Shown piece by piece: positions 1 through 7,212 of a stretch of 64,000 nucleotides of DNA (the stretch's first letter is position 1; each line of letters opens with the position of its first letter). The notes under the pieces were generated by a model. That model was given only the letters and a program-made list of their open reading frames with translations. It was not told the DNA's origin and searched no databases. Source of the stretch: Providencia rettgeri (GTDB lineage: Bacteria; Pseudomonadota; Gammaproteobacteria; Enterobacterales; Enterobacteriaceae); NCBI RefSeq assembly GCF_001874625.1, contig NZ_CP017671.1, positions 3,534,001 to 3,598,000 on the forward strand, in the 5' to 3' direction. A program made the position numbers and the translations under genes.

Positions 1-241
1 TAATTTCCCACTGCCATACCTGAGCAATAAAATCTGAGGCTTCTTTAGCAATGAGGATCCCCGCACCTAACGCCAAAATAAAATGAAGTATCTTTCGTCG
101 GTTATTATCTTTAGATGCAATGACGGAAATTGAAGCGCCAATAACTGCCCCTAGCACAACACCATAGTCGGCACCAATAAGGAAACCGCCCATCGCGCCA
201 CCGCCAGCAGCACCGAGGGTTATCCCTATTGATGTGCTCAT
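1..241 (-). CDS. Putative phage holin (partial, C-terminus outside window)
   Basis: The reading frame starts at an ATG at 241 and runs off the window start, giving 80 visible residues. They show a Gly/Ala-rich hydrophobic segment (GAAGGGAMGGFLIGADYGVV), a short charged turn (ASKDNNRRK) and a second hydrophobic segment. This resembles the small two- or three-helix putative holins of lambdoid phages (Phage_holin_8-like), which form inner-membrane lesions timed for lysis. Its place downstream of Q on the same strand fits the late lysis position. The frame stays open and hydrophobic upstream of the ATG to about 291 without another start codon. The family assignment is from remembered sequence pattern only. 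Confidence 0.6.
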   Translation of the reverse strand, partial: MSTSIGITLGAAGGGAMGGFLIGADYGVVLGAVIGASISVIASKDNNRRKILHFILALGAGILIAKEASDFIAQVWQWEI

Positions 242-393
242 AAATGATTTATTCTCTTGATTTAATAGAAATCCACCAGCTACAGAAGCTAATGTGGGTT
301 AATGAATTCAGTTGATATTTAGGTTAAGTTAGAGGTTCAGCCCTATGTGACTTACCGAAGGGATGGCTGATTAACTTCGGTGTGAGGAAATTT

Positions 394-612
394 ATGCAAT
401 ATAGTAATAATTTAGATACTAGCGCGAGATTGTATGCTATTGAATCTGCCCTTGCTTATACAATCACGGCTATATCCCACAAGACCCCGTCAGTTAAAAA
501 CAATATAGTTAATGCGTTGAGATTTGATTCAGATAATAATAATTCAGCTACTAAAGAAGCTCTTTTAGCCCTTGCCGCACTCATTGAGTCATTTGAAGTT
601 ACACAGAGTTAG
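394..612 (+). CDS. Small phage protein of unknown function
   Basis: A 72-residue frame starting at ATG 394, preceded by GAGGA at good spacing; a GTG at 382 is an alternative start. I recognise no domain. It is predicted mainly helical (MQYSNNLDTSARLYAIESAL at the N-terminus, EALLALAALIE near the end). It runs against the late operon, and its last 14 bases overlap the end of the convergent gene at 599-985. That arrangement is typical of a moron-like insert between late genes. A small hairpin (CCGAAG/CTTCGG, 356-361 and 376-381) precedes it. No promoter is obvious. Confidence 0.45.
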   Translation: MQYSNNLDTSARLYAIESALAYTITAISHKTPSVKNNIVNALRFDSDNNNSATKEALLALAALIESFEVTQS

Positions 613-985
613 CTTCAATAGTACCTCTGACGTTCATGGCACAGCTCGCTTTCGCTTGCATGTCAGTGAGCTGTTTTTCTAATGCTATTACGCGCTCTTC
701 TAGGCTTGGACCACTAGTGACAATAACGCCTGAAAATTCAGCTTTATTTTGATGTAAATCGCCTTGTACGGCATCTTCCGCAATATCTGCAATGACTGCT
801 TTTGCCTTCTTAATTGCTTCAGCACGGTAATAATCAATATCTTCACCGTCTTTCTTTTCAACCCGTACTGTTAGTGTAAAAATCGGCAGTAAATTAAAAT
901 TACTTGGCGCAACACAAACCTGAACATTGATAGCTGAATCAGTGTGGGTGAAGTCATTTGCACTATATTCATACTTTTTACTCAT
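599..985 (-). CDS. Phage hypothetical protein with C-terminal coiled coil
   Basis: 128 residues from ATG 985, preceded by GAGAGGTGG, an excellent ribosome binding site; an in-frame ATG at 1000 is less likely. The N-terminal half alternates hydrophobic and polar residues like beta strands. The middle is rich in Lys/Ala/Glu (EAIKKAKAVIADI), and the end (SLEERVIALEKQLTDMQAKA) is a short coiled coil suggesting oligomerisation. It lies 17 bp after the 1003-1221 gene in the late region. I do not recognise a family. Confidence 0.6.
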   Translation of the reverse strand: MSKKYEYSANDFTHTDSAINVQVCVAPSNFNLLPIFTLTVRVEKKDGEDIDYYRAEAIKKAKAVIADIAEDAVQGDLHQNKAEFSGVIVTSGPSLEERVIALEKQLTDMQAKASCAMNVRGTIEANSV

Positions 986-1002
986 AACCACCTCTCTCAC
1001 TT

Positions 1003-1221
1003 TTAATTAATAAACTTAGCTGTAACACCTGTATTTTCACCCTCACTATGAGTGATAGTGACAACCAAATCATCAGATGTGCCGTTAACACGATATTTCC
1101 GAGCAAACTGAGTGCTTGTTTTTCCATAAAAGGCATCTTTGACCAGGCGCTCTCCGTTTTGGTGTACTTCAAAAGAGACGGAGCCATTGAGCTTCGTCAC
1201 CGTAACTTGGATTGTTTTCAT
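1003..1221 (-). CDS. Small phage protein of unknown function
   Basis: 72 residues from ATG 1221, which follows AAGAGGGCGCC. A longer frame reaches 1317, but its extra residues cross a hairpin-rich leader and look non-coding. The sequence alternates charged and beta-branched residues (IQVTVTKLNGSVSFEVHQNG), as in a small all-beta protein. It sits directly upstream of 599-985 and is probably co-transcribed with it from the late promoter after Q. No family is recognised. Confidence 0.5.
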   Translation of the reverse strand: MKTIQVTVTKLNGSVSFEVHQNGERLVKDAFYGKTSTQFARKYRVNGTSDDLVVTITHSEGENTGVTAKFIN

Positions 1222-1380
1222 TTGGCGCCCTCTTAAATAGAAAAAGGCCACGCAATGCGCAGCCCTTGGAATAATTTTTGGAATATTTTGTTGTTCGAAA
1301 TGGTGTTGTGGAGGCATACGCTGAGAGTGTATGCATTCAGGCTCCCCATGGCGTGTGTGCTTCTATCCTGATAAGTACAG

Positions 1381-1488
1381 TTAACCCATGCGAGTTAGCC
1401 AATCAGCCTTGGCATTCTCCACAATGAAAACCCTACTCGCTTTAATGCCGCTATGTGCAAGATAGAAGCTGACAAATAGAGTTTTCAT
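1381..1488 (-). CDS. Possible 35-residue peptide
   Basis: An ATG at 1488 opens a 35-codon frame beginning MKTLFVSFYLAH and ending LTRMG. Only a weak AGG lies upstream, and a terminator hairpin (1504-1527) sits immediately before it. The sequence could equally be untranslated leader RNA. No family is recognised. Confidence 0.2.
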   Translation of the reverse strand: MKTLFVSFYLAHSGIKASRVFIVENAKADWLTRMG

Positions 1489-1503
1489 TGCCTAGAAAGC
1501 AAA

Positions 1504-1527
1504 AAACCCGCCATTGCTGACGGGTTT
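1504..1527 (-). terminator. Rho-independent terminator, late region
   Basis: AAACCCG (1504-1510) pairs with CGGGTTT (1521-1527) around a 10-nt loop. Read on the minus strand, the stem is followed by TTTTTTGC. The stem is symmetric enough to act on both strands. Confidence 0.65.
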
Positions 1528-1619
1528 GATTAGGGTTGATTATCTTACAACTGATGTAGTTCGCAAATTAAATATAGTTCACAGTTTAAATTGCGCAAGC
1601 TCAACTCTTCAGCTACTAA

Positions 1620-1706
1620 TTACTTTACCCAATGTGGAATAGCGACAAATAGAAGAACTAATACCAGTGCAGCTACCGCTACCTGTAATACATGAAAGAT
1701 CCCCAT
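1620..1706 (-). CDS. Possible 28-residue single-span membrane peptide
   Basis: ATG 1706 is preceded by AAAGGGA and opens a 28-codon frame. Apart from its first few residues and the end HWVK, it is one hydrophobic stretch (VAVAALVLVLLFVAI), long enough for one membrane span. It lies between the two late-leader terminators. A small membrane peptide near the lysis genes is plausible, but nothing beyond hydrophobicity and the ribosome binding site supports translation. Confidence 0.35.
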   Translation of the reverse strand: MGIFHVLQVAVAALVLVLLFVAIPHWVK

Positions 1707-1794
1707 AAATACAATCCCTTTATAATCAGCAATTAATCAATCACTTGTTATATAAAAGTAGCTATATTTTGTGGATTGTAAAGAAACTATGCGC

Positions 1795-1828
1795 TAAAAA
1801 GCAAAAACCCCGCACAAATGGCGAGGTT
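1795..1828 (-). terminator. Terminator just downstream of Q (candidate tR')
   Basis: AACCCCGC (1806-1813) pairs with GCGAGGTT (1821-1828), one pair being G-U, around a 7-nt loop. Minus-strand reading continues into TTTTTGCTTTTT. A terminator about 60 bp past the Q stop codon is where Q-dependent antitermination would act. A possible late promoter (TTGCGT, 17 nt, TATTGT on the minus strand) overlaps the end of Q but is weak. Confidence 0.65.
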
Positions 1829-1888
1829 TCATTCTATAAGTTAGGTGACAACGTATTCACTCTTATCACAATATATTGAGTTTTGTAA

Positions 1889-2287
1889 TTACGCAAGCCC
1901 ATATATACACTCTTTTCTAACTTCTCTGTCCATTTCCAGTGTTATTTCGGCAATTGCTAGGCACCCTTCCACAAAACCCTCTGCATACTGTAGCCTCTTT
2001 GCAACTTCGTTATGGGATATCCCTAATTTTTTTTCTAGCGTTCTTAATGTGCAGTTTTTTACGTAATAAAGAATAACTAATTGAAATAAATATGAATTAC
2101 TCTTTTTCAATCTATTAACGGCGGCATCAACCGCAATACCATCATCATCACAGCAGCTTTCTCTCGTTTTTTTTGTGCTTGGAAGTAAACCTTTAAAGCC
2201 AGCAGCTACGGAAGAATAATCAACGTCACTATTCCCCTCATGAGCCCATGTGCCCCATTTCTGTAAAACTAACTGAATATCTCTCAT
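1889..2287 (-). CDS. Antitermination protein Q (phage 82 / PF06530 type)
   Basis: 132 residues from ATG 2287; the 15 in-frame codons upstream look non-coding. The N-terminus RDIQLVLQKWGTWAHEG is the recognisable opening of the Q family that modifies RNA polymerase at the late promoter and lets it read through the downstream terminator. The C-terminal half contains a helix-turn-helix-like segment (TLRTLEKKLGISHNEVAKRL) expected to contact DNA. It is the last gene of the minus-strand early arm, immediately upstream of a leader with two terminators, as Q should be. Confidence 0.85.
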   Translation of the reverse strand: MRDIQLVLQKWGTWAHEGNSDVDYSSVAAGFKGLLPSTKKTRESCCDDDGIAVDAAVNRLKKSNSYLFQLVILYYVKNCTLRTLEKKLGISHNEVAKRLQYAEGFVEGCLAIAEITLEMDREVRKECIYGLA

Positions 2288-2318
2288 GCAAAAAGTCTCC
2301 TGCGTTCCGCACAACGCA

Positions 2319-2858
2319 TTAACCGAAAACACCTAATGCCGCTGAACGGTCTAGGAATCGAAATAAAAAATCTATTTGGCTTCCATGCTCCCTTTCCCAT
2401 TCCCTCGGATCTTTATGCAACTCGCTGTGGTGAACTCTACACAATGGAATAGTGAACAAATCATGAGCCTTAGTACCCATTCCGCCCTGACCATGACCGA
2501 TTAGGTGATGTGCATCGTCCGATGTAGCACCGCATACGCAACATGGCTGTGATTTAACCCACTGCAGGTATTTATCATTTGTCCAGCGCAGTAGTTTTGG
2601 CTTTAGCATAAAACTAGCTGGTGGCTCCGGATCGATGGTTAAATTTAATACAGGTTTTGATACCCGTTCATCACCAACTACGCCGCTGAGGTATTGGTCA
2701 GAAAGAGAGATAAGGCCTGATGGTTTATGTTTTAGCTCCTCAGGTAAAGTCATGAGCAACATTCTTCCACTGAATGTATTTAAATGTGCTCCTGGTCTAA
2801 ATATCACCGCACTAAGCTCAGGTATTAATATTGGAGTTAATATCCATTGGTGGCTCAT
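2319..2858 (-). CDS. DUF968 family phage protein with HNH-like zinc motif
   Basis: 179 residues. The C-terminal half carries a CCVC pair, DDAHHLIGHGQGG, and CRVHHSELH, the spacing of an HNH/zinc-finger nuclease-like fold. DUF968 proteins are common beside rusA and Q in lambdoid phages and are thought to act in recombination or DNA processing; the exact role is not established. Its ATG overlaps the rusA stop (ATGA at 2855-2858), indicating translational coupling. The N-terminal 90 residues are family-specific with no known fold. Confidence 0.8.
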   Translation of the reverse strand: MSHQWILTPILIPELSAVIFRPGAHLNTFSGRMLLMTLPEELKHKPSGLISLSDQYLSGVVGDERVSKPVLNLTIDPEPPASFMLKPKLLRWTNDKYLQWVKSQPCCVCGATSDDAHHLIGHGQGGMGTKAHDLFTIPLCRVHHSELHKDPREWEREHGSQIDFLFRFLDRSAALGVFG

Positions 2859-3241
2859 GATATTTTCTCCAATTCTGCATTGAAAGGCCTTATCTCAATT
2901 TCAAATCGACCACCTTTAACTACCTCACACCAAGTGATATCAACATGCTTAACTTGCTCATCGTCTTTCCAAATATTGGCATGGGTGATGGCGTCAAATG
3001 GTGCTTTTAGATAGTTATCAATATCTCTTCTGTGATAAGTGGGTGGGTACATCTTCACAATGACGGATACATTTTCAGTAATTACCCTAGGCCTTGGTCT
3101 TAATTGGGTATAAATAGCAGCTATTGCACTAGCCCGAAATGCACGCCCTTTTGCACTGATTAACGTTTTACCGTTGATATTCCGCCAGCAAGCATTAACA
3201 CTAGGTGGAAATGGGAGTATTAAAGTAATTGAAGAATTCAT
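2855..3241 (-). CDS. rusA: RusA-family Holliday junction resolvase
   Basis: 128 residues, near the usual family length of about 120. The opening LPFPPSVNACWR and the core RRDIDNYLKAPFDAI, followed by DDEQV, are RusA hallmarks; the Asp residues there bind the catalytic metal. RusA cuts Holliday junctions arising during phage recombination and replication. It overlaps the DUF968 gene downstream (ATGA) and starts within the stop of the small Lar-like gene upstream. This rusA-DUF968-Q order is standard for the late end of the early operon. Confidence 0.92.
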   Translation of the reverse strand: MNSSITLILPFPPSVNACWRNINGKTLISAKGRAFRASAIAAIYTQLRPRPRVITENVSVIVKMYPPTYHRRDIDNYLKAPFDAITHANIWKDDEQVKHVDITWCEVVKGGRFEIEIRPFNAELEKIS

Positions 3242-3405
3242 TTTGATACCACCTCATTCCAAATTCTTACCGCTTCTGTCCTATCATTTATTGCAGGGCT
3301 TTTTTTCCCGCAGCTATGACAATAAACATAAAACCAAGTGCGGTATTCGAGGGTAAGAATATGCAGATCTTCACTGCCGCATTTGCACTGATGAATTTCA
3401 TCCAC
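3238..3405 (-). CDS. Lar-like restriction alleviation protein (GTG start)
   Basis: This is a 55-codon gene starting with GTG at 3405, with GGGAGG seven bases upstream. It encodes an N-terminal CKCGSE knuckle and a second CHSCGKK knuckle, followed by RTEAVRIWNEV. This zinc-ribbon layout is the one seen in Lar-family proteins (Rac prophage Lar modulates type I restriction and protects unmodified phage DNA). Its stop overlaps the rusA start, and its start lies inside the preceding small membrane gene, so it is tightly coupled. The family is a pattern match; the anti-restriction activity is inferred. Confidence 0.7.
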   Translation of the reverse strand: MDEIHQCKCGSEDLHILTLEYRTWFYVYCHSCGKKSPAINDRTEAVRIWNEVVSK

Positions 3406-3583
3406 GACTGCCTCCCGATTTCTTTTTCAGTAACATGGGAATGCAGATATAAATAGCAAAGGGAATAATTAGATAAACCATGAATGAAGCTACTAGAAAG
3501 CTGACAGGTAAATAAATCAATTCAAATCCCACAGCGGCCCATCCTGAAATCATAGTTATTAAAAACAGTAATCTAGTATTCAT
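3398..3583 (-). CDS. Small phage membrane protein
   Basis: 61 residues from ATG 3583; a GTG at 3601 that overlaps the upstream stop codon is an alternative start. Two hydrophobic stretches (LLFLITMISGWAAVGFELIY and VSFLVASFMVYLIIPFAIYI) suggest a two-span inner-membrane protein with a basic tail, KKKSGGSRG. It is embedded in the early operon between a winged-helix protein and the Lar-like gene. No family is recognised. Confidence 0.6.
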   Translation of the reverse strand: MNTRLLFLITMISGWAAVGFELIYLPVSFLVASFMVYLIIPFAIYICIPMLLKKKSGGSRG

Positions 3584-3597
3584 GAAATAACCGATAA

Positions 3598-4065
3598 TCA
3601 CGCTCTCACCTCCGCCAGCAACTGATCTAATTGCTTTAGTGATTGGTTTCCCATATCGCCTATGTAAGCCTTTTCGACAACTTTAATGCCACACTCGAAT
3701 CGAGGCTCAGGCTCACACTTCTTGATTTCGTCCACTTTTTTAGGCTCAGCTGGTGGCTGCGCTTTAAGCTTTTCTGCCCTCTTTGGTTTTTCCTTCTCCT
3801 CTAACTTTGTCTCCCACGCTGCCTTTAGCTTTGTAATTGCATGGGGATCGATGCTGTATTGCTTTGACCTCTGCTTAGTTTTCCCTGCAGGGAAATTGCC
3901 GACATATTTTATGCAGCCAATTTTTTCCAGCATTTCAAAAGTTCGGTGTGCAGCGGATGGTGAATAACTAGCAACATTTTTTAGGATCGCTGCATTTATT
4001 GTTTTAAATTCGCGTCCAATCCTAATGACTTCAATTCCTTGCGTGTATTGGTATTCAGTTATCAT
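3598..4065 (-). CDS. Phage protein with N-terminal winged-helix-like domain
   Basis: 155 residues. Residues 1-75 look like a small winged helix (INAAILKNVASYSPSAAHRT, then an EKIGCIKYVG wing). They are followed by a Lys/Glu/Pro-rich linker and a short C-terminal helix (QSLKQLDQLLAEVRA). It starts one base after the methylase stop. Such helix-turn-helix proteins occur among phage replication-region genes, but I cannot assign a function. Confidence 0.6.
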   Translation of the reverse strand: MITEYQYTQGIEVIRIGREFKTINAAILKNVASYSPSAAHRTFEMLEKIGCIKYVGNFPAGKTKQRSKQYSIDPHAITKLKAAWETKLEEKEKPKRAEKLKAQPPAEPKKVDEIKKCEPEPRFECGIKVVEKAYIGDMGNQSLKQLDQLLAEVRA

Positions 4066-4066
4066 T

Positions 4067-4705
4067 TTATGCAGCCACCCTCTTCGCTAACCACCTAACT
4101 TGCTCTATGAATATTCTGCCTCGTTCCTCTAGATCCTCACGCTTGATATAATCAAATGGTTTACCTGTCCATGACTTATCAAAAACGACAATAGCGCCAG
4201 CAAAGAATGCCCCCGTTGGCTTCTGTTTATCATCTGATGGGTTAAACCACGCAGGGAGCTCAAACCCAATACGACCGCGAATAAAGCAAACATGATCTGC
4301 ATTTTCTGGCCACCAGCTTTCACTTGTTGCCGCCTTCAGAAGAAAAACATAGCGACCGCCTTTCTCTCTCATTGCAAAGGCGTGGTTCATTATGTGGCCA
4401 ACACCCGTTATAGCCTGTTTTTCGTGATATGAACTGCGTGAATATGGTGGATTACCAAATGCAGCACCGCCAACTTCTTTTAGCTTTTCCGACCAGTCTT
4501 GAGTTAAAGCATTATCTTCTGCAGTGTAGAAGTTAGGTGCCTTAGTGTTTTTACCGTCAGTAAATAAATCGAGTTTGAATAGCCCATATATCGAGCTGAT
4601 ACCCCAGTACAACTCATCGGGTGTACACCACTGATCCCCAATTTCATTAAGCTTATGTCGTGGTTTAGCTTTAAGTGCCTCGAGGCTTTGAATGTATTTA
4701 TTCAT
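4067..4705 (-). CDS. Phage DNA N6-adenine methyltransferase (Dam type)
   Basis: 212 residues, matching the phage N-6-adenine methyltransferase family (PF05869). Near residue 25 is DQWCTPDELYWG, then LDLFTDG, and the catalytic GNPPYS, the DPPY-type motif of N6-adenine enzymes. The conserved tail is RGRIGFELP, then PTGAFFAGAIVVF. It probably methylates phage DNA at host Dam-like or other adenine sites, protecting it from restriction. It starts at the stop of the upstream small gene and is followed two genes later by a Lar-like protein, so two anti-restriction functions share the operon. Confidence 0.9.
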   Translation of the reverse strand: MNKYIQSLEALKAKPRHKLNEIGDQWCTPDELYWGISSIYGLFKLDLFTDGKNTKAPNFYTAEDNALTQDWSEKLKEVGGAAFGNPPYSRSSYHEKQAITGVGHIMNHAFAMREKGGRYVFLLKAATSESWWPENADHVCFIRGRIGFELPAWFNPSDDKQKPTGAFFAGAIVVFDKSWTGKPFDYIKREDLEERGRIFIEQVRWLAKRVAA

Positions 4706-4953
4706 CAGATAGCCCCTCGCTGCTGGTGGGATTTAACATACTCGCGCATATGCTTATAACGCTGCTGAACTTGAAAATGGTCAGCATGATGGTCTAAGTG
4801 GCGAAACTTCCTGCAGGTCACCAAGTCACGACGAGATTGATTCCATCTGTTACGAAGCTTGCGAATAGTGCTCCATTTACGTAGCTGTTTGAACATGGCA
4901 ATCATGCCTAGCACGTCAACGCCATAGATTGTTTTAGTTTCACTACGCATCAT
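4705..4953 (-). CDS. Small basic phage protein of unknown function
   Basis: 82 residues from ATG 4953, inside the end of the replication gene (AGAGGTGA just upstream). It is strongly basic (RKWSTIRKLRNRWNQSRRD, later RYKHMREYVKSHQQR) with His/Lys/Arg clusters, suggesting nucleic-acid binding. Both ends overlap neighbours, so it is translationally coupled between the replication protein and the methylase. No family is recognised. Confidence 0.55.
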   Translation of the reverse strand: MMRSETKTIYGVDVLGMIAMFKQLRKWSTIRKLRNRWNQSRRDLVTCRKFRHLDHHADHFQVQQRYKHMREYVKSHQQRGAI

Positions 4954-6011
4954 GCTGTCACCTCTTTCGCTGCTAGCTCTGCTGCCTGTTGCCAAATACC
5001 TAACCATGCCTTGCGACCTACAAAATCCGACATGTTACGAACACCCTGTTTACCCGCTAATTCAGCTGCGATTTCTTCCGTCCGATTTTTAGGGGTTAAC
5101 CTAGAACCAATGATCCGTGTGTAAGCATTGTCACGTTCTACCGGATCGATACTTACAGCAACTTCACCAGGCTTGAGCCATTTGCCGTTAACACAGACGG
5201 GGCGACCAGCCTCACTCCATTTCTGAGCTTTTTCAAAGTACTCCATGCAGTTTTCAGGGCTAAATAATGTTTTCGGGCGTAGGTAATCACTCATTCTTGA
5301 GTCATTTAGCCACTTGGCTGTGATGTAGTCAGTCACCAGAATTAAATCCTCTGAGGTGTAATTTTCAGCTAGACGGGCTCTGATATGACCCATAGTTGTT
5401 TTACCATCGCGATAACTTGAGTTAGTGACCTTGTTGAAATGATCTAAAACAGCTTGCGCATGGTCGGGCTCAGCATGAGCCTGACAAAAAGAGTTACTCT
5501 CTGTTGTAATCTCTTGTGTATTCTCTGTAGTACTCTCTGTAAGATCAGGGCAATTTGACCCGTTCGATGAGGTCATTTTGGTACTGTTCGAACATTTCAT
5601 TTTGCGCTTATCGATGGGTTCATTTTGACCTGTTCGAGAGGCTTCGGCTGAACTGTTCGATGAGTTCAATTTGACCTCATCGGATAACAACGCATGTTCA
5701 TAATTTATAGAGTAATAATTTGTGCGGTCATGGGTGCGTTTATTGATTTGCTCAATATTTAATACGCCCAATTTTTTTAAATTGTTAAATGCACGTTTAA
5801 TTGTGGATTCGGAAAAATACGGGAATTGTTCACGCCATTCTTCAATAGTGTTATAAACCCAGCGCCTACCGTCATGATCAACACCTGACGAGGTTTCAGA
5901 TAGCCAGTATTGAACTTGCTGAAGCAATAAAGCCTCATTCAAGCCCAAGCGAACCGCCAGCTCAGGTATAACAATTTGTGGGCGGGTTTTAAGGAGTAAT
6001 AAGCTACTCAT
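4950..6011 (-). CDS. Phage replication protein (lambda O analogue)
   Basis: 353 residues. The first 115 form a helix-turn-helix module (AVRLGLNEALLLQQVQYWL, then FSESTIKRAFNNLKKLGVL). A Ser/Asn/Thr-rich linker follows (about 118-185), then a conserved phage C-terminal domain (VLDHFNKVTNSSYRDG to ENCMEYFEKAQKW, Phg_2220_C type). This matches initiators that bind the phage origin and recruit host helicase loaders. Low-complexity linkers in such genes often carry the origin iterons. No separate lambda-P or DnaC-like helicase loader is visible, so how DnaB is recruited is open. Confidence 0.8.
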   Translation of the reverse strand: MSSLLLLKTRPQIVIPELAVRLGLNEALLLQQVQYWLSETSSGVDHDGRRWVYNTIEEWREQFPYFSESTIKRAFNNLKKLGVLNIEQINKRTHDRTNYYSINYEHALLSDEVKLNSSNSSAEASRTGQNEPIDKRKMKCSNSTKMTSSNGSNCPDLTESTTENTQEITTESNSFCQAHAEPDHAQAVLDHFNKVTNSSYRDGKTTMGHIRARLAENYTSEDLILVTDYITAKWLNDSRMSDYLRPKTLFSPENCMEYFEKAQKWSEAGRPVCVNGKWLKPGEVAVSIDPVERDNAYTRIIGSRLTPKNRTEEIAAELAGKQGVRNMSDFVGRKAWLGIWQQAAELAAKEVTA

Positions 6012-6020
6012 ACAGCCACC

Positions 6021-6197
6021 TTACTTAACTTCTGTGTAATATTTTTTGAATTGTTCGAGGGGCTCGAAACAGGGGTGCTCATAGTCATCGAGCATGAAAA
6101 CAACCCGTTGCCTTGGTTTGTCCCACTCAACAACATGGACAATACGACCTCGCTTATCTCGGAAGTAACGATTAAGGTTTTTATGCTTTTCATTGCT
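6021..6197 (-). CDS. DUF4222 family small phage protein
   Basis: 58 residues from a GTG at 6197 that follows GAGAGG. The sequence RYFRDKRGRIVHVVEWD, then YEHPCFEPLEQFKKYYTEV, is the DUF4222 signature of small proteins in enterobacterial lambdoid early operons. Its function is unknown. It starts within the last codons of the preceding gene and ends 10 bp before the replication gene. Confidence 0.75.
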   Translation of the reverse strand, partial: SNEKHKNLNRYFRDKRGRIVHVVEWDKPRQRVVFMLDDYEHPCFEPLEQFKKYYTEVK

Positions 6198-6399
6198 CAC
6201 TAACCTCTCTCCCACTGCGGAAATAGTATTTAGCCCAGCTATCTCTTAGGGCTTTGCTATCTACCAATTGTTGTTCGGTCTGGTAGTTGCCCGACTCGTC
6301 AGCTGAGGTTATGATTTCTACATATTGAAACGGACCACATTTCGATACAGGTAAGCATCTAAATTGCTTTTTTGATTGAAATTGGTTTACACTGCTCAT
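6190..6399 (-). CDS. Small phage protein of unknown function
   Basis: 69 residues from ATG 6399, preceded by the leader TGTGTGGAGTAACTAGC. An earlier in-frame ATG at 6486 overlaps the CII-like stop (ATGA) and would add 29 residues. The chosen start has the better ribosome binding site, which recurs before other genes of this phage. A hairpin (GACGCC/GGCGTC) lies in the intervening segment. No family is recognised. Confidence 0.55.
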   Translation of the reverse strand: MSSVNQFQSKKQFRCLPVSKCGPFQYVEIITSADESGNYQTEQQLVDSKALRDSWAKYYFRSGREVSEQ

Positions 6400-6482
6400 G
6401 CTAGTTACTCCACACAAGTTGTTATTAGCACCCGACGCCTCGGACCGCATATCTGGGGCGTCAACCTTTCTAGCTATGCTCA

Positions 6483-6941
6483 TCATTGTTTAATCCCATA
6501 AACACTTTCCAAAGAACCAACAAACCCCAGCGCATAAGCAAAGACTTTTTCCATCTTTCGGTAGATAGCCTTTGTTTCATCTGGTGTTAGAACACCGTCA
6601 GAAATGCTGTCTTGAATCAATACAGATAACGCACCTTGCATAGCACCAAGGTTCATTCGAATTTCAAAGAGCTCGACTGCATCTAAATTCTCAGGCTCAA
6701 CTTTTGTTGCAGGAACCATCGAGTGACGATCCATGTGATACTCCACCAGCGCTTTGGTACCTGATAATTCCTCAATTGCTTCAAGCTCATCGTTTTCAAA
6801 GAAACGACAGCCGTTTTTCTCATACAACTTGTTATTGAAAGTAGTTTCAGAAATACCCAATGCACCCGCCATCGCTGAACGACCACCAGGGAATGCTTTA
6901 CACATTTCTTTCACGACTTCTTTTAATGTTTGTTTGCACAT
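6483..6941 (-). CDS. CII/YmfL-like phage transcription regulator
   Basis: 152 residues. The N-terminus VVKEMCKAFPGGRSAMAGAL, then ISETTFNNKLYEKNG, is the helix-turn-helix of the YmfL/CII-like regulators of e14-type and related prophages. The C-terminal 80 residues (NLGAMQGALSVLIQDSIS) are helical and probably mediate oligomerisation. It is the second gene of the pR operon, directly after cro, the position of lambda cII, so a role in the lysis/lysogeny decision is inferred. Confidence 0.78.
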   Translation of the reverse strand: MCKQTLKEVVKEMCKAFPGGRSAMAGALGISETTFNNKLYEKNGCRFFENDELEAIEELSGTKALVEYHMDRHSMVPATKVEPENLDAVELFEIRMNLGAMQGALSVLIQDSISDGVLTPDETKAIYRKMEKVFAYALGFVGSLESVYGIKQ

Positions 6942-6998
6942 ATCTACAATTCCGTTGTTTTGTTGGTAGTTAACTCAGTTAGTTGGTTTTGGTACTTT

Positions 6999-7184
6999 TT
7001 AATAGAGCGCTGGATTAAACTTAAGCCCACCTTTAGTTCTGTAATCAGCTTCGATAGCCCTACCTTTGGGTATCAATTGGTTAGGCCTTTTTTTCCATTG
7101 ATAAAAAGCTTCTGGGCTAATACCGAAAAAATCGGCAGCTTTAGTCCCGCTTCCGAAATATTGTTCAACTTGATTTGTTGTCAT
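6999..7184 (-). CDS. Cro-like repressor
   Basis: 61 residues from ATG 7184, preceded by AAGGGGG; a GTG at 7199 lies inside the operator and is unlikely. The sequence VEQYFGSGTKAADFFGISPE, then YQWKKRPNQLIPKGRAIEAD, is the helix-turn-helix of YdaS/Cro-type proteins. It is the first gene transcribed from pR, divergent from the CI-type repressor gene, and should bind the same operators to turn off repressor synthesis. Confidence 0.85.
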   Translation of the reverse strand: MTTNQVEQYFGSGTKAADFFGISPEAFYQWKKRPNQLIPKGRAIEADYRTKGGLKFNPALY

Positions 7185-7198
7185 ACGACCCCCTTGCA

Positions 7199-7212
7199 CT
7201 AAGAATACTTAG
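7199..7212. promoter_or_regulatory. Repressor operator OR-a
   Basis: Perfect palindrome CTAAG-AATA-CTTAG, immediately downstream of the pR -10 element. It is the best match to the operator consensus seen at several places around the repressor gene. Confidence 0.75.

Larger units (their letters stand above)
1222..1888. other. Late-region leader without a long gene
   Basis: This 667-bp stretch between Q and the first late genes contains two good terminators for minus-strand transcription (1795-1828 and 1495-1527), a hairpin (GCATAC/GTATGC, 1314-1319 and 1329-1334), and two very short minus-strand frames listed separately. In lambda-type phages the late promoter pR' and its Q-dependent terminator lie in this position. 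Confidence 0.6.
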
